64,000 bases of DNA from Cohnella faecalis. GTDB lineage: Bacteria > Bacillota > Bacilli > Paenibacillales > Paenibacillaceae. Below, piece after piece: positions 37,220 through 46,563 of the stretch (positions are counted from its first letter, which is position 1; every line of letters begins with the position of its first letter). The stretch lies in contig NZ_QXJM01000007.1 in NCBI RefSeq assembly GCF_003570905.1, forward strand, positions 1 through 64,000, read 5' to 3'. The notes beneath the pieces are model-generated. The model saw nothing but the letters and a program-made list of their open reading frames with translations, did not search any database and was not told the origin of the DNA. Both the position numbers and the translations under genes were made by a program.

Positions 37220-40171
37220 GTGAGAAAAAAAGCTGCCTTGCTCCTGTTTTACGGACTGCTGGCAATCGCGGCCCCGTCGCATACGCAGGGCAACAGTCCC
37301 GGCTACGAGCTTGAAGTCGACGAGCTTCTGGATTGGAAGCGGGTATATGAGCATTCCGGCACGCTAATCTTGCAGACGAACCCGGCCGATTCCCGGGATT
37401 CGTCGCGCGTCGCAAGCGTCGGCGCATCCGGCGGATACATCGTCTACCGGGCGAAGAGCTCTCTTCGTTCCTTCGCTGTTTATGCGTACGGAACGGCGGA
37501 CCGAGCTTTCGAGCGGCTCCGGTTCTCGATCTCGGCCGATGGCAAGACGTACCGGAGCGTGACGCCGGATCTGCATGAAGACGGGGGAGACCGGGGAGAT
37601 CCGCCTGCCGCCGTCTATGAATCGAGGGGCTTCCCCAGCGGCACGAAGTATTTGAAAATCGCGTTCACAGGCGGCGAAGCCGGCTCGGGTACGACTCCCG
37701 CGATCGGAAAGGCGGTGCTGAACGGACCCGGAACCGCGGGCGCGAGCAAGACGTCGGGTCCGGTTCTGTACGGCAGCATGATCATGCTGAACCGGGCGTC
37801 GGAGGAGAGCGACAGCGTCGTGTACTATACGACGGATGGAAGCGATCCGCGCACTTCCCCGACCCGCAAGCGATACGGCTCGCCGATTCCGATCGTCAGC
37901 TACACGACGCTGAAGACGACGGAAGCCGCTTTGTCGGGAGCGGACCAGGAAACCGGCGGCAAAGTGTCGACCTACACGTATGTTCCGTATCCGCTGACGC
38001 CCCAGCCGCCCGGCTTGTCCGATCCGCTGGACGACTTCGGGAAAACCGCCGTTCGCTCCAATCTGTACTTGGCGCAGAACGATTCCGTCTACTTCGACAA
38101 CGACGGGAGCCGGGCGGCTCGCGCCACGACGTCGGGGGGCATGCTGCTGTACCGAACGGATTACGACATGACCTCCTTTGCGGCGCGCAGCTTTTATTTT
38201 ACCGGGCAGCCGTTCGAGAAGCTCCGGTTTTACGCCTCGCCCGACGGCCAACGGTACGAAGAGATCGTTGCGGACGGCTATCCGTCCGGTTATCCCGAGA
38301 GCAACTGGCAGCCGTATTCGTACGAAAGCTCGTCTTTGCCGACAGGTACGCGGTTTTTGAAAATAGAGCTGCGAGGAACGGCCAAAGCTTGGACGCCGCA
38401 GCTATCGGAGTTAGCGATTAACAGGACGACGGCGTCCGTTACGCTCGCTTCGTCCAGAAGCGGTAACGTTGTTCGGGCGGAGATGTCTTCGGCGACGAGC
38501 GGGGCTCGCATCTATTACCGATTGAACAAGAACGAGGATTACGTTCCTTACACGGGTCCGATTCGGCTGCAAGGCTATAATCAGCTGGAAACATACGCGG
38601 TCAAGGACGGCCTGCTGCCGAGCCCGCTGCGCAGCTATTCGGTCAACGCCAGCAGCGACGTGCAGGTCGACCGGTTCGGGCAGATGGAGACGGCGAAGTT
38701 CGCCGGCAAAGTGACCGGCGAGGCGCAGCTTGCTGCCGACGCGAAGGCGGACGCCGATTATTACGGAAGCTTAACCCCGCCCCGGGACCGCGACAAGTAT
38801 GGCGGACTCGCGGGCAGCGCGGTCAAATACGGCTGGACGGCAACCGGATTTTACGGCATACGGCAAATGGGCGGACGACCGGTGATGACGACGCCCGAAG
38901 GGAATTTGTATTTCAGTCTGGCGGTCAACGGGGTGACGGCCCAGGAGACGTATTCCTTGATCAAGGGAAGGGAGACGAAGTTCGAACACGTGCCTCCCTA
39001 TGCAGGGGAATACAAGCCGGCTTATCTCGGGACGGACAATTTTTCGTTCTTTGTGGCGAACAAGTATCTCAAAACCGGCCGCTTTTCTACGGAATCCGAC
39101 ATCTACGCCGAAGCGATCGGGAGGCTGCAAAAATGGGGATTTAACGCCATCGGAGCCTATTCGCCCGAAAAGTACGGCGAAGAAGGACGATTCCCCTACT
39201 ACCGGATGCTGCCGCTGGAAGGGATGAGCTGGGCGAGGCTGGACGGTTTGTCGATCTTCGACATTTATGCTCCGAATGCCGAAGCGAAGCTGGATCAGGC
39301 GTTCGCGCAGTCGGTCGCCCCGCACAAGGACGATCCGATGCTGGTCGGCTATTTTATTGGCAATGAGTTCGACTTTCATCGATTTTATACGGACGTTCCG
39401 AAGCTGAAGGCGAGCTCGGCGGCGATCAAGGGGAAGCTCGTCGAGACGCTGAAAGGGAAATACGTCACCGTGGAAGCGTTCAATGCCGCTTGGAAGACGA
39501 GCTTCAAATCGTTCGACGAGATGAAGGACTCGGCGCTGACGCTCAAGGCGTCTCCTGCTTGGCGCGATATGGACGCCTTCTTCGCCGCCTATCTCGACGA
39601 TTTCTTCGGCACGGTTTCGCGGCTGTATCGCAAATACGATCCGAACCATCTGCTGCTCGGAGACCGGTGGATTACGACGACCTTCCACAACGAGACGGTC
39701 CGGCGCATGCTCGCCGAAGCGGAAGGCAAATACGTCGATGTGATCAGCCTCAATTATTACACGTACAAGCTGGAGCCCGACCTGCTGCAAGAGGTATTCG
39801 TCAAGTCGGGCGGCAAGCCGATCCTTATGAGCGAATTCGGCTACGGCACGTCGGAGCAAGGGCTGGAGCCGTTGCTCAAAAATTCGGCGGCGAATCAGTT
39901 CCAGCGGGGCATGCGGTATCGGAACTATGTGGAAGGAGTGGCCGTTCTGCCCTATACGGTCGGAGCCAACGTGTTCAACTACGTGGATCAGGCGGGGCTT
40001 GGACGGTACTGGCAAGGGCAATGGGGCGAGCATTACAATTCCGGTCTCGTCAATGTCGCGGACCGTCCTTACAAGGACTATTTGGCGGCGGCGAAGGCGA
40101 CGAATGATGTCATCTACCAAGTGATGCTCGGCGAACGGCCGAAATTTTATTACGACTTCAGCAAAAAGTGA
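37220..40171 (+). CDS. Secreted GH-A-clan glycoside hydrolase, agarase-like
   Basis: This 983-residue protein has a signal peptide (KKAALLLFYGLLAIAAPSHT), two beta-sandwich parts (about 25-185 and 265-400) that look like carbohydrate-binding domains, short Fn3-like segments with VYYTTDGSDPR (chitobiase C-terminal type) and, from about 500, a TIM-barrel hydrolase. The likely acid/base Glu is in MLVGYFIGNEFDFHRFY, and the likely nucleophile Glu is in GGKPILMSEFGYG. NLNYYT-like and WGEHYNSGLVNV segments agree with agarase/beta-galactosidase relatives. As in other EPS operons it probably trims or releases the polymer outside the cell. Start GTG 37220, after GGGAGGAG. Confidence 0.82.
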   Translation: MRKKAALLLFYGLLAIAAPSHTQGNSPGYELEVDELLDWKRVYEHSGTLILQTNPADSRDSSRVASVGASGGYIVYRAKSSLRSFAVYAYGTADRAFERLRFSISADGKTYRSVTPDLHEDGGDRGDPPAAVYESRGFPSGTKYLKIAFTGGEAGSGTTPAIGKAVLNGPGTAGASKTSGPVLYGSMIMLNRASEESDSVVYYTTDGSDPRTSPTRKRYGSPIPIVSYTTLKTTEAALSGADQETGGKVSTYTYVPYPLTPQPPGLSDPLDDFGKTAVRSNLYLAQNDSVYFDNDGSRAARATTSGGMLLYRTDYDMTSFAARSFYFTGQPFEKLRFYASPDGQRYEEIVADGYPSGYPESNWQPYSYESSSLPTGTRFLKIELRGTAKAWTPQLSELAINRTTASVTLASSRSGNVVRAEMSSATSGARIYYRLNKNEDYVPYTGPIRLQGYNQLETYAVKDGLLPSPLRSYSVNASSDVQVDRFGQMETAKFAGKVTGEAQLAADAKADADYYGSLTPPRDRDKYGGLAGSAVKYGWTATGFYGIRQMGGRPVMTTPEGNLYFSLAVNGVTAQETYSLIKGRETKFEHVPPYAGEYKPAYLGTDNFSFFVANKYLKTGRFSTESDIYAEAIGRLQKWGFNAIGAYSPEKYGEEGRFPYYRMLPLEGMSWARLDGLSIFDIYAPNAEAKLDQAFAQSVAPHKDDPMLVGYFIGNEFDFHRFYTDVPKLKASSAAIKGKLVETLKGKYVTVEAFNAAWKTSFKSFDEMKDSALTLKASPAWRDMDAFFAAYLDDFFGTVSRLYRKYDPNHLLLGDRWITTTFHNETVRRMLAEAEGKYVDVISLNYYTYKLEPDLLQEVFVKSGGKPILMSEFGYGTSEQGLEPLLKNSAANQFQRGMRYRNYVEGVAVLPYTVGANVFNYVDQAGLGRYWQGQWGEHYNSGLVNVADRPYKDYLAAAKATNDVIYQVMLGERPKFYYDFSKK

Positions 40172-40184
40172 AGGAGGAGCCCGG

Positions 40185-41462
40185 ATGGTCGACGCGCACG
40201 GCAACAATTTGGCGTTCCTGCTGTGTACGCCCCGAAGCGGAAGCTCCCTGGCTACGGTGATGCTGCAAAATCACAGCAAGCTGTTCGCCACCCAGGAAAT
40301 GTGGTTTCTGATGAGCCTGCTCGATCTGAAGTCGGCGCCAAGGCGCGCTTACGGCGGCGGGGCGATTCTCGACCGGTTCTTCAACGGTGTACTTCCCGGG
40401 GAAGCTTTCGAGGAGGCGTGCCGATCGTTCGCGCTTCAAGTTTACAACGGACTGCTGCGCAGCGGCGGAGGCGCGGATACGATCATCGACAAGTCGCCGA
40501 GATACTACTATTTGCTGGAGTTTCTGGACGCCTTGTTTCCGCGCTCCCGGCGAATTTGGCTGATCCGCAATCCTTTTGCCGTGCTTGCCTCCTACAAGAA
40601 GCTAGGCTCGTCCCGGGGAGGATCGTCCGATTTGACGGCAATGTTGGGCAGCTCCGCATTCGACATCAAAGCCGCCGATTTGACGGTTGGGCTGCTCCGA
40701 TACTGCCGTTATTTTTCTCGGCCCGACCCTTTCGCTTATCGGCTGCATTATGAGAAGCTGGTCGCCGATCCCCGGGGACAGCTGACGGGTTTATGCCGGT
40801 TTCTGGGGACGGAATACGAGGACGGGATGGAAAATTACGGCGAGCGAATGGGCTCCTCGAAGTCCGGGCTGTACTTCAGCATGGGCGTCGGCGATCCGAA
40901 CGTCGCCGAGCATGCCGCGCCGCACGAGGACTCCGTCCATGCGTGGAAGGATGTTCTCACGAAGCGAGAGGCAGAGCTGTACGGGCGTATGCTGGGAGCG
41001 CGAGTGTTTGTCGAGCTCGGCTACGGCGAGCAGCTGGAAGAGGCGGAGAAGTGGGCGGGCGTCCGGTTCGGGCAGGAGCCGGATGACAGCCTGATGGCGC
41101 TGCGCGCAAGGCAGTTGGCGGAGGCGACCGGCTGCAGCTGGGAGGCGGACTACGAGATGCGCTCCGATTTCTCCGGCGGAGAGAAGAAGCTGTCGGCTGC
41201 GTCGAAGACGGGGCGCAGAGTTTCGGATGTGGACGACGACGTTCGGCAACCGCATGATTCGCATTCGCAATTGCTGCAATTGCAGATGACCGTCCGCGCG
41301 CTGGAACAGCGTCTGGAGAGCGGCATTCTGGAACAAAGGCGTCTCCGGTCCCAGTTGAATGCGATGAAGCGGAAGGCGGACTGGCTGAAATCGGCTATTC
41401 CTTTCGGCAGCCGTCTGTCGCGGCTCGCCTCGGCCTACATGGTCGGCGGAGGGAAAAAGTGA
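40185..41462 (+). CDS. Sulfotransferase with C-terminal coiled coil
   Basis: This 425-residue protein is a PAPS-dependent sulfotransferase: the 5'-phosphosulfate loop is LLCTPRSGSSLATVML (15-21 core), and the 3'-phosphate block is RRIWLIRNPFAVLASYKKLG. YEKLVADPRGQLTGLCRFLG is the usual late motif. After about residue 345 a heptad pattern (QLLQLQMTVRALEQRLE) predicts a coiled coil, unusual for the family. Its stop overlaps the lasso cyclase GTG by four bases (41459-41462), tying it to the lasso cluster, yet it also follows the EPS glycosidase by 13 bases. The acceptor could be the lasso peptide (two Tyr, plus Ser and Thr) or the EPS. An APS kinase gene at 48382 would supply PAPS. Confidence 0.85.
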   Translation: MVDAHGNNLAFLLCTPRSGSSLATVMLQNHSKLFATQEMWFLMSLLDLKSAPRRAYGGGAILDRFFNGVLPGEAFEEACRSFALQVYNGLLRSGGGADTIIDKSPRYYYLLEFLDALFPRSRRIWLIRNPFAVLASYKKLGSSRGGSSDLTAMLGSSAFDIKAADLTVGLLRYCRYFSRPDPFAYRLHYEKLVADPRGQLTGLCRFLGTEYEDGMENYGERMGSSKSGLYFSMGVGDPNVAEHAAPHEDSVHAWKDVLTKREAELYGRMLGARVFVELGYGEQLEEAEKWAGVRFGQEPDDSLMALRARQLAEATGCSWEADYEMRSDFSGGEKKLSAASKTGRRVSDVDDDVRQPHDSHSQLLQLQMTVRALEQRLESGILEQRRLRSQLNAMKRKADWLKSAIPFGSRLSRLASAYMVGGGKK

Positions 41463-43390
41463 GCGCGCTGGCCGGGCTCGTCCGGTTCGACGGGCAGGAT
41501 GCGGGCGCCGCGGACGGCGAAGCCATGATGGCCGCCATGCATAGGTATGTCGCAGACGATGTCCGGACGTGGAGCGGCGGGCCGGCATTTCTCGGCAGCC
41601 GCATTCGGTGGATCACGCCCGAATCCGTCGCCGAGCGGATGCCGGACGGCGATCCGGGCAGCCGGATTAGGATCGCGGCCGATGCGATTCTCGACAATCG
41701 CCGGGAATTGTTCGAACGGCTGCAGGTGCCGCCTGACCGCCGCGCCAGTATGACGGACAGCGAGCTGATTCTGCTCGCTTACCGGAGATGGGGGCGGGAG
41801 GCGCCGGCTTATCTTATCGGAGACTTCGCTTTCATGATCTGGGACGAGCATCGCCGGCTGCTGTTCGGCGCGCGGGATTTGTTCGGCAGCCGTTCCCTCT
41901 ACTACCACTGCACGGAACGGCGCTTCGCCTTCGGCACAACGATGGCGCCCCTGTTTGCGCTGAGGGACACGGCGAAGCGGCTGGACGAAGCGTGGCTCGC
42001 GGAATTTATGGCGATCCCTGAGATGTTCGAATCGACCGACGCCGGGGCGACGCCGTACCGTCAAGTGCGGCAGGTGCCGCCGGGCCATACGATCGCCGTC
42101 TCGGACGGACGGATATCTCTGCGCGGCTACGGCACGCTGGAGCCGGACAGGCCGCTCCGGCTGAAGTCGGACGGCGAGTACGAGGAGGCGTTCCGGGACG
42201 TGCTCGGGGAGGCTGTGCGATGCAGACTCCGCACGTTCCGCGAAGTCGCGGCGACGCTGAGCGGCGGCCTGGACTCGGGAGCGGTCGCCGGCTTCGCCGC
42301 GCGGGCGCTGCTGCAGGAAAGGAAGACGCTGCACGCTTACAGCAGCGTCCCAACGTCCGATTTTACCGATTGGACGCCGGGGAGCGCGGCAGCCGATGAG
42401 CGGCCCTTCATTCAAGCCACGGTCCGGCATGTGGGCAACATTGCGGAGACGTACTTGGACTTCGAGGGGATCAGCCCGTTCACCGAGGTGGACGAGTGGC
42501 TGGATTTGCTCGAGACGCCTTACAAGTTCTTCGAGAATTCGTATTGGCTGAAAGGGATCCACGAGCAGGCAGGCAGACAGGGAGCGGGCATCCTGCTGAC
42601 CGGAGCGAGGGGCAATTTCACGGTCTCATGGGGACCCGCCCTGGATTACTACGCGCTTCTTCTCAAACAAATGAAGTGGCTGCGGCTCTCGCGGGAGCTT
42701 CGGCTGTACGGTGCGAACAAGGGAATTGGCAGAAGACGGCTGCTGCCGGCTATCGGCAGGCTGGCCTTCCCCGCTCTTGCCCGGCATTCGCAGCAGGCAG
42801 CGGAGAACGATCTGCCGGGGATGCTCATTCATCCCGACTTTGCCGAGCGGACTGGCGTATTCGCCAGACTGCGAAGCGGCGCGGGCGGCTCTGCGGGCGC
42901 AAATCCGTTCGCGCTTCGCAAGGAAAAGCTCGGCAGCCTGGCGGCGGCGAACAAAAACGGTGCTACGGCAACGAAGCTGTCGCTTCGGTACGGCGTATGG
43001 GAGCGCGATCCGACCTGCGATCTGCGGGTCGTCCGATTCTGCCTTGCGGTGCCGGTCGAGCAGTACGTGCAGGGCGGGATGGACCGTGCGCTGATCCGCA
43101 GGGCGACGGGGTCGGTGCTGCCCGACGAAGTCAGGCTCAATCAGCGCGTGCGGGGCATTCAGGGAGCGGACTGGCTGCATCGCGTTGCTCCCTCCTGGCC
43201 TAGTCTGACCGAGGAAGTGGAGCGGCTTTGCGCCGATTCGGCTGTCTCCGGCTACTTGCATGTTGACCGAATTCGGGCCGCTGCCGCCGGGATCGGGAAG
43301 GAGCCGCGCCCGGAGCTCGCTTTTCATCCGGAGATGAGGCTGCTCATGCGCAGCTTGATCCTCTACCGGTTCATCAAGCGGTTCGCGTAA
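41459..43390 (+). CDS. Lasso peptide cyclase (asparagine synthetase-like, C protein)
   Basis: The enzyme adenylates the side-chain carboxylate of the precursor and forms the isopeptide ring. The 643-residue product has an N-terminal glutamine-amidotransferase-like domain whose catalytic Cys is missing (the start is MSALAGLVRFDG), as in all known lasso cyclases. The ATP-binding P-loop is ATLSGGLDSGAVAGFA. The C-terminal lid shows ATKLSLRYGVWERDPT and LPDEVRLNQRVRGIQGADW. The GTG start overlaps the sulfotransferase stop. The precursor gene follows 45 bases downstream, the C-A-K-B1-B2 order of the paeninodin group. Confidence 0.93.
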   Translation: MSALAGLVRFDGQDAGAADGEAMMAAMHRYVADDVRTWSGGPAFLGSRIRWITPESVAERMPDGDPGSRIRIAADAILDNRRELFERLQVPPDRRASMTDSELILLAYRRWGREAPAYLIGDFAFMIWDEHRRLLFGARDLFGSRSLYYHCTERRFAFGTTMAPLFALRDTAKRLDEAWLAEFMAIPEMFESTDAGATPYRQVRQVPPGHTIAVSDGRISLRGYGTLEPDRPLRLKSDGEYEEAFRDVLGEAVRCRLRTFREVAATLSGGLDSGAVAGFAARALLQERKTLHAYSSVPTSDFTDWTPGSAAADERPFIQATVRHVGNIAETYLDFEGISPFTEVDEWLDLLETPYKFFENSYWLKGIHEQAGRQGAGILLTGARGNFTVSWGPALDYYALLLKQMKWLRLSRELRLYGANKGIGRRRLLPAIGRLAFPALARHSQQAAENDLPGMLIHPDFAERTGVFARLRSGAGGSAGANPFALRKEKLGSLAAANKNGATATKLSLRYGVWERDPTCDLRVVRFCLAVPVEQYVQGGMDRALIRRATGSVLPDEVRLNQRVRGIQGADWLHRVAPSWPSLTEEVERLCADSAVSGYLHVDRIRAAAAGIGKEPRPELAFHPEMRLLMRSLILYRFIKRFA

Positions 43391-43435
43391 AAATTCGGGC
43401 CGCATTCGGCCTTGGCATGAAGGGAGGTGATTCAG

Positions 43436-43573
43436 ATGGAAAACTGCGCAAAAAAAGAATGGCAAGTTCCGGCGCTCGAGACGCTGAACGTCAGCGAAAC
43501 GATGTACGGGAAAGGCATGACGAATATCGACTTCGTCACGACGGAAGATATGGACATTTACAGCCCGAGCTGA
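43436..43573 (+). CDS. Lasso peptide precursor (paeninodin-type, A)
   Basis: This 45-codon gene encodes a leader MENCAKKEWQVPALETLNVS-ETM and a 22-residue core beginning YGKGMTNID. The WQVPAL block is the (Y/W)xxPxL motif that the B1 protein binds, and Thr at position -2 (ETM) is the conserved recognition residue. Core residue 9 is Asp, so an eight-to-nine residue ring (amine of Tyr1 to Asp9) is expected. The core ends IYSPS; the last Ser fits a C-terminal Ser kinase as in paeninodin. A strong AGGGAGGTGATTCAG site lies before the ATG. It is too short for routine gene calls. The predicted product, after Ser phosphorylation and maybe sulfation, is new as far as I can tell. Confidence 0.93.
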   Translation: MENCAKKEWQVPALETLNVSETMYGKGMTNIDFVTTEDMDIYSPS

Positions 43574-43599
43574 ATGGAGCGTTACGGTGTTACCCGCGT

Positions 43600-43640
43600 C
43601 CTTATACAGTCCGCATCGGACTGTATAAGGGCTTCTTTTA
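43600..43640 (+). terminator. Hairpin between lasso precursor and kinase genes
   Basis: A perfect 14-bp stem CCTTATACAGTCCG / CGGACTGTATAAGG with a 3-base loop (CAT) is followed by GCTTCTTTTATAT. Its place just after the precursor gene suggests partial termination, so that far more precursor than enzyme mRNA is made. That regulatory reading is inference, common in RiPP operons. Confidence 0.8.
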
Positions 43641-43665
43641 TATAGGCGAGAAAGGAGCAAAAAAG

Positions 43666-44619
43666 ATGAATGACTTGGAAATCGCCGTACGTCCCACGGT
43701 TCACCGGGCGTTCGGTCTGCGTATCTCCAGCCGGATTCCGCTTCCCGAACTGCCGCTTTCCGGCGACGGGACGGAGCGGGAGACTGCGGATATTGTAGTC
43801 GAGACGGCCGATCCGGTCCGCTTGCGGGAGGAGCTGGAAGCCTGCGGCAGCAACTTCGCGTTCGCGCGCCAAGGCAGCCGGTTCCTGTTTCTCATTCCGG
43901 GAACTGCCGTTTACAGCATTGAGGAGGGGAGAAGAATTGCCGTTGCACCGCTGCCCGGCGCGGATCGGGAGAAGGTTCGCGTCTATTTGCTCGGTACTTG
44001 TCTGGGCGCGCTGCTCATGATTCGAGGGATGCTTCCCTTGCACGGCAGCGCGGTCGTGATCGACGGCAAAGCTTATGCCTTCCTCGGCGAATCGGGCGCC
44101 GGCAAGTCCACGCTGGCTGCGGCATTTGTCCGCATGGGGCATCGGCTTGCCAGCGACGATGTAGTGGCCGTCGGCTTGGCTGACGGCAAGCCCGTCGTCC
44201 TGCCTTCCTATCCGCAGCAGAAGCTGTGGCGCGAAAGCCTCGAAGGACTTGGCATGGAAACCGGGCCGTACCGTCCGATTTTCCGGGAGACCGGGAAGTT
44301 CGCCGTGCCTGTGGCTTCCCGATTCAGCTCCGAACCCGTGCCGCTGGCGGGCGCGTTCGAGCTGTCGAAGTCGGACCGGGGGACGATCGGCGTCAGGCAG
44401 CTGAACAATCTGGATCGGCTGCGCGTCATGCTGCAGCATACGTACCGCAATACGCTCATTCCGCGGCTCGGACTGGAGGACTGGCATTTCCGGACGGCCG
44501 CCGGCATCGCAGCTCAGATCGAGGTTTGCCGGCTGCAGCGGCCATCGGAAGGATTTACGGCAGGGCAGCTAGCGGAGGCTATCATTCATTTTGCCAGGGG
44601 AGGGGAACGGGGAGCATGA
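43666..44619 (+). CDS. HprK-like kinase for lasso peptide C-terminal Ser (K)
   Basis: This is a 317-residue relative of HPr kinase, like the PadeK/TheoK enzymes that phosphorylate the last Ser of paeninodin-type peptides. The P-loop is AYAFLGESGAGKSTLAAAF, with the upstream HGSAVVIDG and the downstream MGHRLASDDVVAV, the usual HprK arrangement. It is preceded by GGCGAGAAAGGAGC. The stop overlaps the B1 gene by four bases. The core peptide ends in Ser, in agreement with this kinase being active on it. Confidence 0.9.
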   Translation: MNDLEIAVRPTVHRAFGLRISSRIPLPELPLSGDGTERETADIVVETADPVRLREELEACGSNFAFARQGSRFLFLIPGTAVYSIEEGRRIAVAPLPGADREKVRVYLLGTCLGALLMIRGMLPLHGSAVVIDGKAYAFLGESGAGKSTLAAAFVRMGHRLASDDVVAVGLADGKPVVLPSYPQQKLWRESLEGLGMETGPYRPIFRETGKFAVPVASRFSSEPVPLAGAFELSKSDRGTIGVRQLNNLDRLRVMLQHTYRNTLIPRLGLEDWHFRTAAGIAAQIEVCRLQRPSEGFTAGQLAEAIIHFARGGERGA

Positions 44620-44909
44620 ACATAATCGGGAACGATCACGCACAAACGGTTGTACAGGCGGAAGGCAGCATCGTTAGCGACATGAACGGGGAGATGATCA
44701 TGTTCAGCACGCGCACCGGCAAGTATTACAATCTCGGCAGCGTAGGGGGCCGGATCTGGGAGCTGATCGCCGCCCCGGTCGCGGTCGGCCGGCTGGTCGA
44801 CGAGCTGACGGCGGAGTTCGAGGTCGAACGGGGCGAGTGCGCAAGGCAGGTCGGCGAGTTTTTGCGCTGCATGCACCTGGAATCGCTGATCGAGGTTCGT
44901 TCGTCCTGA
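44616..44909 (+). CDS. Lasso peptide leader-binding protein (PqqD-like, B1)
   Basis: The 97-residue product is a PqqD-type RiPP recognition element: beta strands (VVQAEGSIVSDMNGEMIMF) followed by helices with GRIWELIAAPVAVGRLVDEL, about the usual length of 80-100. It binds the (Y/W)xxPxL motif in the leader and hands the precursor to the B2 protease. It overlaps K by four bases and B2 by one base. Confidence 0.93.
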   Translation: MNIIGNDHAQTVVQAEGSIVSDMNGEMIMFSTRTGKYYNLGSVGGRIWELIAAPVAVGRLVDELTAEFEVERGECARQVGEFLRCMHLESLIEVRSS

Positions 44910-45364
44910 TGCGCAGGCTGAGAACATTTATGGCTTGGCCGGCGGAGAAGAAGCGGCTCATGCTGGAGGCGTTATTCTTTCTGGCGTGGGCGCGAATCTT
45001 GAAGTCGCTGCCGTTCCCGCGGCTCGCGCCTTCGCTCGGCAGACCGATGACGGAAACGCCGTCCGTCCACGACCTGTCGAATGAACGTTTGATCCGTCGT
45101 ATATCGGAGGCGGTTCGGGTCATGAGCCGCCATACGTTCTGGGAAAGCCAATGTCTGGTCCAGGCGCTTGCGGCCAAAAAAATGCTGGAGCGCCGCAGCA
45201 TGGACAGCACGCTGTATTTGGGAACGGCGAAGGACAGGCAAGGGAACCTTATTGCGCATGCCTGGCTTCGCAGCGGCCCGATCTATTTGACCGGTGCCGG
45301 GGAACGGCATTTGTTCACGACCGTGGCGTCGTTCGGAACGGACAAATCGAACAGAAAAGATTGA
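44909..45364 (+). CDS. Lasso peptide maturation protease (transglutaminase-like, B2)
   Basis: This Cys protease removes the leader after the Thr(-2)-Met(-1) pair. It has 151 residues. The catalytic Cys is in FWESQCLVQALAAKKML, and the catalytic His in NLIAHAWLRSGPIYLTG. The N-terminal 55 residues are a basic helix bundle usual for B2. The gene starts at ATG 44909, sharing one base with the stop of B1 (TGATG). The next gene starts 11 bases after it. Confidence 0.92.
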   Translation: MRRLRTFMAWPAEKKRLMLEALFFLAWARILKSLPFPRLAPSLGRPMTETPSVHDLSNERLIRRISEAVRVMSRHTFWESQCLVQALAAKKMLERRSMDSTLYLGTAKDRQGNLIAHAWLRSGPIYLTGAGERHLFTTVASFGTDKSNRKD

Positions 45365-45375
45365 AGGTGCCGAAT

Positions 45376-46548
45376 ATGGACAAGTTTTTCAGCCTTGACT
45401 TAAACGCCTTTCCCGATGAATTGAACGTCATGCTGGAGGCTATGCGCAGCGATGCCGAACCGGAGGATAGGAGTGCGCGGCCGCCTTCGTTGCCGAACAT
45501 CGATTGGAATCAATTTAGGAAGCTGGTCCGGCATCATCGCGTCTATCCGCAAATTCACGCGAATCCGGGCAGCGGCGGATTGATTCCGTCCGATGTCCTG
45601 CAAGCTTTCGATCGGGACTATCGGCAAAATACGCTGCGCATGCTCCGCTTGAGCGGGGAAACGGAGCGCGTGTGCAGGCTGCTGGCGGAACGGGGCGTAC
45701 GCTCGCTTGTGCTGAAAGGGCCGGCGCTTGCCCGGCATTTGTACGGGGATGTGTCGCTCAGGACGTCCAAGGACCTCGATATTATCATTCCTGTAGCCGA
45801 CGTCAGGCTGGCCGAGCGTCTGCTGCAAGAGCTCGGCTATGAGGCAGACCGGCCGATCCCGCGCGGGCTCGGCGACTGGAAATGGAAAATTCACCACGTT
45901 TCCTTCACGCATCCGCACACCGGGATTCAGGTAGAGGTGCACTGGCGGCTGAACGGCGATATCGGCAAAGAGCCGACGTTCGAGGCGCTCTGGAGCGGGA
46001 GACAGCGAAGCGAGCTGGCCGCATCTCTGTATATGCCCGGGGACGAGCATCTTTTCCTGTATCTTGTGACGCATGGCGCCCGTCACGGCTGGTTCAGGCT
46101 GCGCTGGCTGGCGGATATCGACCGAATGGCGCGCAGAAGTCTGGATTGGGACGCGATTGCCTCTCTCCTCGGACGTTACGATGCCCTCGACCCGGCGGGC
46201 CAGGCGTTCGTGCTGGCTTCGTCGCTGCTGCATACGCCAATCCCGCGCGCGATGAGACCTGTCGTCTCCGCCGGACGCGGGCGCGAGCTGGCGCAGCGCG
46301 CGCTTGGCTTCATCCGCGGCACCGCCGTATTATCCACCGATCCGAGTGCGGGAGAGTTGTCCAAAACGTACAAGCGGTATTTGTTCGCGCTGAAGACGAC
46401 TCGGCAAAAAGGATGGTACGCGATCAGCCGCCTCTATCCCAGCTTCCGGGACGCCAAGGCGCTGCCGTTGCCCAGGTCCTTGTATTTTCTTTATTTTCCA
46501 TTGAGACCGTTCGTCTGGCTTTGGAGACAAGTGCGTCAGCAAACCTGA
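45376..46548 (+). CDS. Lasso-cluster nucleotidyltransferase family protein
   Basis: The protein of 390 residues belongs to the NTase fold group Pfam NTase_5: RSLVLKGPALARHLYGDVSL with RTSKDLDIIIPVADVRLAE holds the GS-like and DxD motifs, and IQVEVHWRLNGDI carries the third acidic residue. Members occur in many paeninodin-type lasso clusters between B2 and D; their function is not established (a role in further modification or self-protection has been proposed). ATG 45376 is 11 bases after B2. It lies 15 bases before the exporter. Confidence 0.85.
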   Translation: MDKFFSLDLNAFPDELNVMLEAMRSDAEPEDRSARPPSLPNIDWNQFRKLVRHHRVYPQIHANPGSGGLIPSDVLQAFDRDYRQNTLRMLRLSGETERVCRLLAERGVRSLVLKGPALARHLYGDVSLRTSKDLDIIIPVADVRLAERLLQELGYEADRPIPRGLGDWKWKIHHVSFTHPHTGIQVEVHWRLNGDIGKEPTFEALWSGRQRSELAASLYMPGDEHLFLYLVTHGARHGWFRLRWLADIDRMARRSLDWDAIASLLGRYDALDPAGQAFVLASSLLHTPIPRAMRPVVSAGRGRELAQRALGFIRGTAVLSTDPSAGELSKTYKRYLFALKTTRQKGWYAISRLYPSFRDAKALPLPRSLYFLYFPLRPFVWLWRQVRQQT

Positions 46549-46563
46549 GAGCGAGGAGAACGG

